Source: Paracoccaceae bacterium
Lineage (GTDB): Bacteria > Pseudomonadota > Alphaproteobacteria > Rhodobacterales > Rhodobacteraceae
DNA: 11,487 bases
Direction of reading: 5' to 3'
Assembly: GCA_002400675.1 (NCBI GenBank)
Contig: NVQY01000051.1
Coordinates: 1-11,487, forward strand
In this document: positions 1-6,515 of the stretch, in pieces
Layout: each line of letters opens with the position of its first letter
Position numbering within the stretch: position 1 is the stretch's first letter
Notes under the pieces: model-generated
What the model was told of the DNA's origin: nothing
What the model saw: only the letters and a program-made list of their open reading frames with translations
Databases searched by the model: none
Made by a program: the position numbers and the translations under genes

Positions 1-1072
1 CCAGCGTTCCCAGACAGTCGCGGGTGCGGGTGACCAGCCGGTCGCGGGTGTCGGGGGGCATGGCGCCGTCGATCACCACCGCTTCAAAGTCGATCACCGA
101 ACAGGCGGCAAGGCTGGCGCGGGCCAGTGCCTCGGCGGTGGTGTCCAGCCAGGGTTCGACAAATTCGGCGATTCCGGTCCAGTCCTGTGGTTGTGACCAC
201 AACAGCGCCGGGGCGTGTCCGGCGGCAATCAGGCGGCTTTCCAGCAGGTGAATGGAGGCGGTGTCGATCAGTTTGGCAGCACCGGACCGCGTGCTTGGCC
301 CCGTACTTGGGAGTGAGCCAAGCGCGCCGGCATTGCCCTGACGGCCCTCGAACACCGCATGATCCAGCACCACGCCGCCGCCGATGAAGGCACCGACAAA
401 GAAGTAGGTATAATCGCGAAACGCCCGCCCGCGTCCGAACACATGTTCGGCCCGGCAGGCGGCGGTGGCGTCATTGACCACATAGACCGGCAGGTCGGTG
501 CGTTTGGCCGCCTCGGCGCGGAAATCAAGGTCGCGCCAGGCCAGAAAATCGCCGGCCGGCGCGCCGACAAGTTCGTGCCAGTGCCATAGTTCGAACGGGG
601 CCGCCACGCCGACCCCGCAGACCCGCGCGCGGGCTGCGTCGGGCAGGTCGCCCATGATTTCGGCCAGCCCGGTTTCGAGAAAACCGAACACCGCGTCGGG
701 CATCGGGTAGTCATAAGTCAGGCTAAGTTGTGCGCGCTGGGTTCCTGCGAAATCTATCAGCAACAGGTCGGCGCTGCGCCGTCCGATCTTTAGCCCCACC
801 GAATACAGCCCGTCCGGGTTCAGCCCCATGGGCACCGACGGTTTGCCCACGCGCCCCTTGACCGGGGTGCCGCGCAACAACAACCCGTCCGCCTCAAGCC
901 CGCGCAGGATCACCGACACGGTTTGCGGCGACAACCCCGTGGCCCGCGCAATCGCGCTGCCCGGCATCGCGCCACCCCGTTGCAGCAGCGACATCAGCAG
1001 GCGTTCGTTATGGGCGCGCACGCCGCTTTGGTTCACGCCACCGCTGAAAGGTTTGATCGGGTCAGGAGTCAT
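1..1072 (-). CDS. frcR: ROK-family transcriptional repressor, C-terminus cut by window edge
   Basis: Probable sugar-responsive repressor of the divergent fructose operon. Reading from ATG at 1072-1070, 357 codons stay open to the window start. A winged helix-turn-helix occupies residues about 20-68 (AIARATGLSPQTVSVI is the helix-turn-helix core). A ROK sugar-kinase-like domain follows from about 90, with a phosphate-loop-like start (VGLKIGRRSADLLLIDF) and the segment VNDATAACRAE near 199-209, which keeps the conserved Asp. The usual ROK zinc motif (a His plus a CxCGxxGCxE cluster) is absent: after GRQGNAGALGSLP comes STGPSTRSGAAK, with no Cys. About 40-50 C-terminal residues are probably missing. 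The divergent position 178 bases from frcB suggests it controls that operon; repression relieved by fructose or a derivative is inference. The family call is firm, while the symbol rests on context. Confidence 0.85.
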   Translation of the reverse strand, partial: MTPDPIKPFSGGVNQSGVRAHNERLLMSLLQRGGAMPGSAIARATGLSPQTVSVILRGLEADGLLLRGTPVKGRVGKPSVPMGLNPDGLYSVGLKIGRRSADLLLIDFAGTQRAQLSLTYDYPMPDAVFGFLETGLAEIMGDLPDAARARVCGVGVAAPFELWHWHELVGAPAGDFLAWRDLDFRAEAAKRTDLPVYVVNDATAACRAEHVFGRGRAFRDYTYFFVGAFIGGGVVLDHAVFEGRQGNAGALGSLPSTGPSTRSGAAKLIDTASIHLLESRLIAAGHAPALLWSQPQDWTGIAEFVEPWLDTTAEALARASLAACSVIDFEAVVIDGAMPPDTRDRLVTRTRDCLGTL

Positions 1073-1110
1073 CAGGCACCTATCCTAGGGGTGATCCTCA
1101 GTTTGGCTGA

Positions 1111-1145
1111 TTGAATTAATAAATCAAGTTGAATTATTAATTGAC
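1111..1145. promoter_or_regulatory. Tandem AT-rich palindromes, candidate FrcR operator
   Basis: In the frcR/frcB divergent gap an AT-rich block stands out from GC-rich surroundings. Site 1 (1111-1127, TTGAATTAATAAATCAA) is a near-perfect 17-base dyad with mismatches only at pair 5/13. Site 2 (1129-1145, TTGAATTATTAATTGAC) has the same first eight bases and a perfect inner dyad AATTA-T-TAATT. The starts are 18 bases apart. ROK repressors such as NagC and Mlc bind AT-rich dyads, so this is the best operator candidate. Bases 1141-1146 read TTGACA, a consensus -35, but I see no good -10 at 16-18 bases, so no promoter is claimed. Confidence 0.5.
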
Positions 1146-1172
1146 AGGTCGCCCCGAATCGCCGTTTCCTTG

Positions 1173-1196
1173 CGCAATAGCAACCATTTTGTTGCG
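1173..1196. repeat. Short inverted repeat in the frcB leader
   Basis: CGCAA at 1173-1177 pairs with TTGCG at 1192-1196, and the nested GCAAC (1180-1184) pairs with GTTGC (1191-1195) across a six-base loop. It lies between the AT-rich palindromes and the frcB ribosome binding site. It could be a second regulator site or a weak leader hairpin. The arms are only five bases, so chance is possible. Confidence 0.25.
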
Positions 1197-1249
1197 GAAA
1201 TTTTCGACTGATCGATCCTGATTCAAAGTCGGAGTACCGGGAGGACACC

Positions 1250-2275
1250 ATGAAGAAACTGCTTATGGGCGGCGCATTGGCAATGACGGGGGCAATGACG
1301 GCGATGGCCGGCACCGCCATGGCGGGCGAAACCACCGCCTGTCTGATCACCAAAACCGACACCAATCCGTTCTTTGTCAAGATGAAAGAGGGTGCCGCTG
1401 CCAAGGCGGCGGAACTGGGGATCAACCTGAAAACCTTTGCTGGCAAGGTTGATGGCGACCACGAAACGCAAGTGGCGGCAATCGAGACCTGCATTGCCGA
1501 TGGGGCCAAGGGCATCCTGCTGACCGCGTCTGATACCTCGTCGATTGTGACGGCAGTGAAACAGGCGCGCGACGCCGGGTTGCTGGTGATCGCGCTGGAC
1601 ACGCCGCTTGACCCGATTGACGCGGCGGATGCCACTTTTGCCACCGATAACTTTCTCGCCGGTGAGCTGATCGGCAAGTGGGCCGCAGCGGCGCTGGGCG
1701 CAGATGCTGCCACCGCCCGTATCGGCATGCTTGACCTTGGGGTCAGCCAACCGACCGTGGGCGTGCTGCGCGATCAGGGGTTCCTGACCGGGTTCGGCAT
1801 CGACGTGGGTGATCCCAACAAATGGGGTGACGAAACCGATGCGCGCATTGTTGGCAACGACGTCACCGCCGGCAACGAAGAAGGTGGGCGCCGCGCCATG
1901 GAGAACCTGCTGGCCAAGGATCCAACCATCAACGTGGTCTATACCATCAACGAACCGGCGGCTGCGGGGGCCTATGAGGCGCTTAAGGCGTTCGGGCGCG
2001 AAAACGACGTGCTGATCGTGTCGGTTGATGGCGGTTGCCCCGGTGTGGCCAATGTCAGGGACGGCGTGATCGGGGCCACGTCACAGCAATACCCGCTGTT
2101 GATGGCGTCGCTGGGTATCGAGGCGATTGCGCAATGGGCCAAGGACGGAACCAAGCCCGCACCGACCCCGGGCAAGGCGTTCTTTGACACGGGCGTTGCA
2201 CTGGTGACCGACAAGCCGGTTGATGGTGTGCCGTCAATCGACACCACCGAAGGCACTAACCTCTGCTGGGGTTGA
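1250..2275 (+). CDS. frcB: Periplasmic sugar-binding protein of fructose/mannose/ribose ABC transporter
   Basis: Captures sugar in the periplasm and delivers it to FrcCA. The 341-residue product starts at ATG 1250 behind a strong Shine-Dalgarno GGGAGG (1239-1244, five-base spacer). Residues 1-25 are a Sec signal peptide: KK, a hydrophobic Ala/Met/Gly stretch, then the cleavage site AMA|GE. The mature part has the periplasmic binding protein type 1 (Peripla_BP_4) layout: [14 protein letters not shown] near 32-45, IALDTPLDP near 114-122, [15 protein letters not shown] near 231-245, and SVDGGCPGV near 258-266. These are typical of the ribose/fructose binding-protein group. Length and neighbours match FrcB of Sinorhizobium meliloti, whose transporter carries fructose, mannose and ribose. 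It is first in its operon and followed by a probable attenuating terminator. Exact sugar preference cannot be read from sequence. Confidence 0.9.
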   Translation: MKKLLMGGALAMTGAMTAMAGTAMAGETTACLITKTDTNPFFVKMKEGAAAKAAELGINLKTFAGKVDGDHETQVAAIETCIADGAKGILLTASDTSSIVTAVKQARDAGLLVIALDTPLDPIDAADATFATDNFLAGELIGKWAAAALGADAATARIGMLDLGVSQPTVGVLRDQGFLTGFGIDVGDPNKWGDETDARIVGNDVTAGNEEGGRRAMENLLAKDPTINVVYTINEPAAAGAYEALKAFGRENDVLIVSVDGGCPGVANVRDGVIGATSQQYPLLMASLGIEAIAQWAKDGTKPAPTPGKAFFDTGVALVTDKPVDGVPSIDTTEGTNLCWG

Positions 2276-2308
2276 TGGGTCGTCAAAACCCGGGCAAAGT
2301 GCCTAGGC

Positions 2309-2331
2309 TGAGATGACTGTGTTGAGATGAC
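2309..2331 (+). repeat. Direct repeat TGAGATGAC, two copies
   Basis: TGAGATGAC occurs at 2309-2317 and 2323-2331 with a 14-base period in the frcB-frcC gap, just before the terminator-like hairpin. A role is not evident; it could be a short slippage duplication. Confidence 0.3.
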
Positions 2332-2346
2332 AGCATGACATGATCC

Positions 2347-2374
2347 GGGGCGGCCTTTTATCGCCGCCCCTTTT
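2347..2374 (+). terminator. Intrinsic terminator-like hairpin between frcB and frcC
   Basis: GGGGCGGC (2347-2354) pairs perfectly with GCCGCCCC (2363-2370) across the eight-base loop CTTTTATC, and TTTT follows at 2371-2374. This has the form of a Rho-independent terminator with a short T tract. It lies in the 137-base gap after frcB, the only sizeable gap within the operon. The likely role is partial termination or 3'-end stabilisation, so that more binding protein than permease is made, a common arrangement in ABC operons. No separate promoter for frcC is evident, so read-through is expected. Confidence 0.75.
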
Positions 2375-2412
2375 CCTTGACCAGACCACCCACCCCGCAG
2401 GAGACTTTGTCG

Positions 2413-3468
2413 ATGTCCGAGCCGACCGCAGCCAAAGACGATCCCACCGCGCAGGGCGTGGCCGAATTTGGCGATGGGCCGCCAACTATGGTGGGGCGGT
2501 TGCAGAATGCGCTGCATGTGACGCCGGCGCTGGTGCCGCTGATCGTGCTGGTGCTGGCGATTGCCGCCTTCGGGCTGGCGCTGGGGTCGAAATTCTTTTC
2601 GCCGTTTGCCCTGACCCTGATCCTGCAACAGGTGCAAATTGTCGGCATCGTGTCCGCCGCGCAGACGCTGGTGATCCTGACCGCCGGGATTGACCTGTCG
2701 GTGGGGGCGATCATGGTGATCAGTTCGGTTGTGATGGGGCAGTTGACGTTTCGCTATGGCGTGCCGGTGGAACTGGCGGTGGCCTTGGGTCTGGCCACGG
2801 GCACCGCATTCGGGTTTCTCAACGGCTGGTTGGTGGCGGTGATGAAGCTGCCGCCCTTCATTGTCACGCTGGGCACATGGCAGATCATTCTGGCGACCAA
2901 TTTCCTGTTTTCCGCCAATGAAACCATCCGCAGTCAGGATATCGCTGATTATGCGCCGCTGCTGCATTTCTTTGGCACCAAGATCAAGATCGGTGGGGCG
3001 ATCTTTACGGTCGGGGTGATCTTCATGGTGCTGCTGATCATGGTGCTGACCTATGTGTTGCGCCAGACCGCGTGGGGGCGTCATGTCTATGCCATCGGCG
3101 ACGATCCAGAGGCGGCGGAACTGTCGGGCGTCAACGTGCGGCGCACGCTGATTTCGGTCTATGCGCTGGCCGGGCTGATCTGTGCCTTTGCCGGTTGGGC
3201 GCTGATCGGGCGTATTGGGTCGGTGTCGCCGACCTCGGGGCAACTGGCCAATATCGAAAGCATTACAGCGGTGGTGATCGGCGGCATTTCCCTGTTTGGC
3301 GGGCGCGGCTCGATCATGGGGGCGCTGTTTGGCGCGCTGATCGTCGGGGTGTTCACGCTGGGGCTGCGGTTGCTGGGGGCGGATGCGCAATGGACCTATC
3401 TGCTGATTGGCGCGCTGATCATCGCCGCCGTGGCGGTGGATCAATGGATCAGAAAGGTGTCCCTATGA
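2413..3468 (+). CDS. frcC: Sugar ABC transporter permease
   Basis: Inner-membrane channel of the FrcBCA importer, of the BPD_transp_2 (RbsC/AraH-like) family. I chose ATG at 2413 because CAGGAG (2398-2403) lies nine bases upstream; an in-frame TTG at 2377 would overlap the hairpin tail. The product is 351 residues, usual for the family. A polar N-terminus of about 35 residues precedes a run of hydrophobic segments, roughly 39-57, 64-92, 95-110, 118-143, 147-165, 195-216, 245-266, 281-296, 301-322 and 328-344. Family hallmarks are TAGIDLSVGAI (90-100), the cytoplasmic coupling loop AIGDDPEAAELSGVNV (227-242) and GGRGSIMGALFGALIVG (296-312). The stop overlaps the frcA start as ATGA, implying translational coupling. 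Confidence 0.9.
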   Translation: MSEPTAAKDDPTAQGVAEFGDGPPTMVGRLQNALHVTPALVPLIVLVLAIAAFGLALGSKFFSPFALTLILQQVQIVGIVSAAQTLVILTAGIDLSVGAIMVISSVVMGQLTFRYGVPVELAVALGLATGTAFGFLNGWLVAVMKLPPFIVTLGTWQIILATNFLFSANETIRSQDIADYAPLLHFFGTKIKIGGAIFTVGVIFMVLLIMVLTYVLRQTAWGRHVYAIGDDPEAAELSGVNVRRTLISVYALAGLICAFAGWALIGRIGSVSPTSGQLANIESITAVVIGGISLFGGRGSIMGALFGALIVGVFTLGLRLLGADAQWTYLLIGALIIAAVAVDQWIRKVSL

Positions 3469-4244
3469 GCGAACCCATTCTCAAGGCGCGCGGGCTGATC
3501 AAGAGGTATGGCCGTGTCACCGCGCTGGATAATTGCGATTTCGACCTGATGCCGGGCGAGATCATGGCCGTAATCGGCGACAACGGCGCCGGCAAGACCA
3601 CGATGATCAAGGCCATGTCCGGGGCCATCACCGCCGACGAGGGCGATGTGTTCCTTGAGGGGCAAAGGGTCAATTTTACCTCGCCCATTGCGGCACGGGC
3701 CGAAGGGATCGAGACGGTTTACCAGACCCTCGCCATGTCCCCCGCCCTGTCGATTGCCGACAATATGTTCATGGGGCGCGAATTGCGCAAACCGGGCTGG
3801 CGCGGGCGCTGGCTGCGGCAGCTGGATCGCAAGAAGATGGAGAAACAGGCGCGCGACAAGCTGTCGGAACTGGGGTTGATGACGATCCAGAACATCAATC
3901 AGGCGGTCGAGACCCTGTCGGGCGGTCAACGTCAGGGCGTGGCCGTGGCGCGCGCGGCGGCGTTTGGCTCCAAGGTGATCATCATGGACGAACCCACTGC
4001 GGCGCTGGGCGTCAAGGAAAGCCAGCGGGTGCTGGATCTGATACTGGACGTGAATTCGCGCGGTATCCCGATCATCCTGATCAGCCACAACATGCCGCAT
4101 GTGTTCGAGGTGGCGCATCGCATCCATATTCACCGGCTGGGGCGGCGGTTGTGCGTGGTCAATCCGGGCGATGTGTCCATGTCCGACGCGGTGGCGCTGA
4201 TGACCGGCGCGATGCAACCGCCCAAAGGCGCCACGGCGGCATGA
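3465..4244 (+). CDS. frcA: Sugar ABC transporter ATP-binding protein, single domain
   Basis: Hydrolyses ATP to drive sugar import through FrcC. ATG at 3465 overlaps the frcC stop by four bases (ATGA), and the 259-residue product from here starts with the normal ABC strand ILKARGLIKRYGRVTAL. Motifs are Walker A GDNGAGKT (38-45), Q-loop Q87, signature LSGGQ (151-155), Walker B VIIMDEP (171-177) and the switch His208. It has one ATPase domain of about 260 residues, like FrcA, rather than the roughly 500-residue double-domain RbsA type, so the working transporter presumably carries two copies. The end overlaps the next gene by ATGA. A longer open frame upstream lies within frcC and has no ABC features, so it was not used. 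Confidence 0.92.
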   Translation: MSEPILKARGLIKRYGRVTALDNCDFDLMPGEIMAVIGDNGAGKTTMIKAMSGAITADEGDVFLEGQRVNFTSPIAARAEGIETVYQTLAMSPALSIADNMFMGRELRKPGWRGRWLRQLDRKKMEKQARDKLSELGLMTIQNINQAVETLSGGQRQGVAVARAAAFGSKVIIMDEPTAALGVKESQRVLDLILDVNSRGIPIILISHNMPHVFEVAHRIHIHRLGRRLCVVNPGDVSMSDAVALMTGAMQPPKGATAA

Positions 4245-4855
4245 CCGGCCCCGCTCTTGACGATCTGCTGGCGCGGATCATTGCCCTGCCGCCCGGTCAA
4301 CGCCATCTGGTTGCGGTCGCCGGGTCGCCGGCCTCGGGCAAATCGACCTTTGCCGCACGGTTGGTCGAAGGGTTGCAGGCGGCGGACCATGCGGCGCGGG
4401 TGGTGCCGATGGACGGCTTTCATCTGGACAACTCGGTGCTGGGTCAACGCGGGTTGCTAGCCCGCAAGGGGGCGCCCGAAAGCTTTGATGCCGCCGGATT
4501 TCTGCGTCTGACACGGGTGCTGCGCGAACAGGTCGAAGTGGTGTATCCGTTGTTCGACCGCACCCGCGATCTGGCAATTGCCGGCGCAGGGGTGGTGCCC
4601 GCTGATTGCCGCACGGTGATCGTCGAGGGCAATTACCTGTTGTTTGACGAAGACCCATGGCGCGACCTTTATCCGCTGTGGTCGCTGGCGGTATTTCTGA
4701 ACCCGCCGCGCGATGTGGTGCGCGCTAGATTGCTGGCACGCTGGCAGGCGCAAGGGCTGGACGCGCAACAGGCGGCGCAACGGGCCGACAGCAACGACAT
4801 GGTCAATGCCGACCGCATCGCCGGCGCGCGTCTGTTCGCCGACATCATCCTGTGA
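4241..4855 (+). CDS. frcK: P-loop kinase-like protein of the Frc operon
   Basis: A 204-residue soluble protein of the uridine kinase/phosphoribulokinase-like P-loop group, matching FrcK, the kinase-like product downstream of frcA in Sinorhizobium meliloti. Visible motifs are Walker A GSPASGKST (28-36), the strand and acidic loop VVPMDGFHLDN (54-64) where this family places its catalytic Asp, FDRTRDLA (105-112), IVEGNYLLFDEDPW (127-140) and the Arg-rich lid-like stretch VVRARLLARWQAQG (159-172). The start overlaps the frcA stop by ATGA, so translation is coupled. The substrate is unknown. A dedicated PfkB fructokinase follows directly, so this protein probably does not phosphorylate free fructose; another imported sugar or a nucleoside-type substrate is possible. 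Family is confident, function is not. Confidence 0.8.
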   Translation: MTGPALDDLLARIIALPPGQRHLVAVAGSPASGKSTFAARLVEGLQAADHAARVVPMDGFHLDNSVLGQRGLLARKGAPESFDAAGFLRLTRVLREQVEVVYPLFDRTRDLAIAGAGVVPADCRTVIVEGNYLLFDEDPWRDLYPLWSLAVFLNPPRDVVRARLLARWQAQGLDAQQAAQRADSNDMVNADRIAGARLFADIIL

Positions 4856-4868
4856 AACGAGGCCGCCA

Positions 4869-5831
4869 ATGATCCTGTGTTGCGGAGAAGCCCTGATCGA
4901 CATGATCCCCGCCCCCATGGCCGCAAAAGGGCAGGGGAAAGGTGGGCAGGGATATGTGCCGCATGTGGGCGGTTCGGTTCTGAATACCGCGCTGGCGCTG
5001 GGGCGACTTGGGGTGGCGACCGGGTTGTTGACCGGGCTGTCCTCGGACCGGTTTGGCACGTTGATCGGCGACAGTTTGCGGGCCTCGCAGGTGGATATGA
5101 CCCCGGCGGTGCGTTCTGACCGGCCAACCACGCTGGCGTTTGTGCATCTGGATGGGGACGAGGCCAGCTATTCCTTTTACGACGAATGTTCCGCCACAAG
5201 GCAGATCGTGCCCGGTGATTTGCCGCCTTTGCCAGAGACCACAGAGGCGCTGTTTTTTGGCGGTATCAGCCTGTGCAACCGACCCGTCGCGGACACGCTG
5301 GAAGGGCTGGCCACAACCGGGGCCGGGCGGGTGCCGGTCATGCTTGACCCCAACATCCGCCCCGGCTTTGCGATTGATTGCGCCACCTACCGGGACCGGC
5401 TGAACCGGTTGATCGGGTTGGCTGATATCGTCAAGGTTTCGGACCCTGATACCGAATGGTTGCTGCCTGACCTGCCCGATCCGGAAATGCGCGCGCGGCA
5501 TCTGCTGACCCTTGGCCCCGCCCTTGTGATCCGCACCCGTGGCGACAAGGGTGCGGTTGCCCTGAGCGGCGACCACCGGGTCGAAATTGCCGCCCCCAAG
5601 GTGCAGGTGGCTGATACCATCGGCGCGGGGGATGCGTTCAACGCGGGCGTGCTGGCACGGTTGGCGGCGCTGGGGTTGCTGGACTGCACCCGCCTGCGCA
5701 CCCTGACCCCCGCCACCCTGCGCGACGTTCTGGGCCACGCCGCACAGGTCGCCGCGCTCACCGTCACCCGGTCCGGGGCCAACCCGCCCTGGGCGCATGA
5801 ACTGGCTGATGCCAATACTCCGGAGACCTGA
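4869..5831 (+). CDS. frk: PfkB-family fructokinase
   Basis: Predicted to convert fructose plus ATP to fructose 6-phosphate in the cytoplasm. ATG at 4869 has GAGG (4859-4862) six bases upstream, and the gene lies 13 bases after frcK. A longer in-frame extension runs back into frcK and lacks family features. The 320-residue length is typical of bacterial fructokinases. It begins ILCCGEALIDMIP, the usual first strand and loop. PfkB signature 1 is GGSVLNTALALGRLG (34-48). DPNIRP (160-165) is typical of the fructokinase branch. Signature 2, DTIGAGDAFNAG (249-260), contains the catalytic Asp255. The C-terminus reads TRSGANPPWAHEL, also common in fructokinases. Other PfkB substrates such as 2-keto-3-deoxygluconate are possible, but the operon favours fructose. 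Confidence 0.82.
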   Translation: MILCCGEALIDMIPAPMAAKGQGKGGQGYVPHVGGSVLNTALALGRLGVATGLLTGLSSDRFGTLIGDSLRASQVDMTPAVRSDRPTTLAFVHLDGDEASYSFYDECSATRQIVPGDLPPLPETTEALFFGGISLCNRPVADTLEGLATTGAGRVPVMLDPNIRPGFAIDCATYRDRLNRLIGLADIVKVSDPDTEWLLPDLPDPEMRARHLLTLGPALVIRTRGDKGAVALSGDHRVEIAAPKVQVADTIGAGDAFNAGVLARLAALGLLDCTRLRTLTPATLRDVLGHAAQVAALTVTRSGANPPWAHELADANTPET

Positions 5832-5832
5832 G

Positions 5833-6498
5833 ATGAAACGATCCTTTGTGAACGAGGTTATCCGCGAGGCCGACGCCTTTATGCGCTCGTTTGGCGTGAT
5901 CCTGCCGCCGTTTGCCCATTGGTCGCCGGACCGGGTGCGGGGACCGGACGGAGCGCTGATCCGGGATCGGCGCATGGGCTGGGACATCACCGATTACGGC
6001 GAAGGGCGGTTTGACGAATTGGGCCTGTTCCTGTTCACCGCGCGCAACGGCGTGGCGGATGATCTGGCCCGCGGGCGCGGTATGCTTTACGCCGAGAAAT
6101 ACATGATCTCGCGCGCCGCGCAGATGTCGCCAATGCACCGCCATAACATCAAGGCCGAGGACATCATCAACCGTGGCGGCGGTACTTTGGTGATTGAATT
6201 GTTCGCCCCGGACGCGCGCGGCGACATCGACCGCGATGCGCAGGTGACAGTACTGACCGATGGTTGTCCCCGCACATTCGACCCCGGCGCGCATCTGAAA
6301 CTGACCCCGGGCGAAAGCGTAACTTTGCTGCCCGGCGTGTGGCACGCGTTCTGGGCCGAGGGCGCTGATGTGCTGATCGGCGAGGTGTCCACCGTCAACG
6401 ATGACGTGACCGACAACGTGTTCGAGACCCCGATCGCGCGGTTTTCCACCATCGACGAAGACTGCACGCCGCTGCATTTGCTGGTGTCTGACTACTGA
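5833..6498 (+). CDS. D-lyxose/D-mannose ketol-isomerase family cupin
   Basis: Predicted to interconvert D-lyxose with D-xylulose and D-mannose with D-fructose (family DUF1498, EC 5.3.1.15). ATG at 5833 follows the fructokinase stop by one base, with CGGAGA (5821-5826) as ribosome binding site. The 221-residue length fits the family, whose Escherichia coli O157 member is about 227. The metal site is clear: MHRHNIKAED contains His102, His104, Lys107 and Glu109 in HxHxxKxE spacing, and PGVWHAFW supplies His171. This matches, nearly residue for residue, the manganese ligands described for the E. coli enzyme. GEVSTVNDDVTDN (183-195) is a further conserved block. Last in the operon, beside a fructokinase and a transporter type that also takes mannose, it probably feeds mannose into fructose 6-phosphate. 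Substrate is inference. Confidence 0.82.
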   Translation: MKRSFVNEVIREADAFMRSFGVILPPFAHWSPDRVRGPDGALIRDRRMGWDITDYGEGRFDELGLFLFTARNGVADDLARGRGMLYAEKYMISRAAQMSPMHRHNIKAEDIINRGGGTLVIELFAPDARGDIDRDAQVTVLTDGCPRTFDPGAHLKLTPGESVTLLPGVWHAFWAEGADVLIGEVSTVNDDVTDNVFETPIARFSTIDEDCTPLHLLVSDY

Positions 6499-6515
6499 CC
6501 CCGGGCTGGTCCACC
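6499..6515. other. Convergent junction between the two operons
   Basis: Only 17 bases separate the stop codon of the isomerase (plus strand) from that of the FGGY kinase (minus strand). The strongest inverted repeat nearby is GACC...GGTC, four base pairs starting at the isomerase stop, with no T tract. No convincing intrinsic terminator is visible for either operon. Confidence 0.6.

Noticed and set aside
1141..1146. TTGACA as the -35 of the frcB promoter
   Set aside because: The hexamer is perfect, but bases 16-18 downstream (around 1163-1170) give no -10-like hexamer, so no promoter was called.
1072..1728. 218-codon minus-strand open frame ending at the frcR start and covering the divergent gap
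   Set aside because: It overlaps the frcB signal peptide and the AT-rich control region on the opposite strand and shows only Ala/Ser-rich low-complexity sequence.
2377..2412. Upstream TTG start for frcC
   Set aside because: It sits in the tail of the hairpin with no ribosome binding site, whereas ATG 2413 has CAGGAG at a normal distance.
1972..3444. 490-codon open frame on the minus strand opposite frcB end and frcC
   Set aside because: It is rich in His, Gln, Arg and Pro with no recognisable motif, and lies entirely opposite well-supported genes. This is the usual antisense artefact of GC-rich codon use.
3072..3464. N-terminal extension of FrcA within frcC
   Set aside because: The extension is Arg/Gly/Cys-rich without homology-like features; the ABC fold begins at ATG 3465, which overlaps the frcC stop as ATGA.
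3465..4855. ATGA overlaps between frcC/frcA and frcA/frcK as a special signal
   Set aside because: Such four-base overlaps are ordinary translational coupling in dense bacterial operons.
4845..5990. 381-codon minus-strand open frame opposite the fructokinase
   Set aside because: Low-complexity Gly/Arg/Gln composition and no domain features, while the plus-strand frame has both PfkB signatures and ribosome binding sites.
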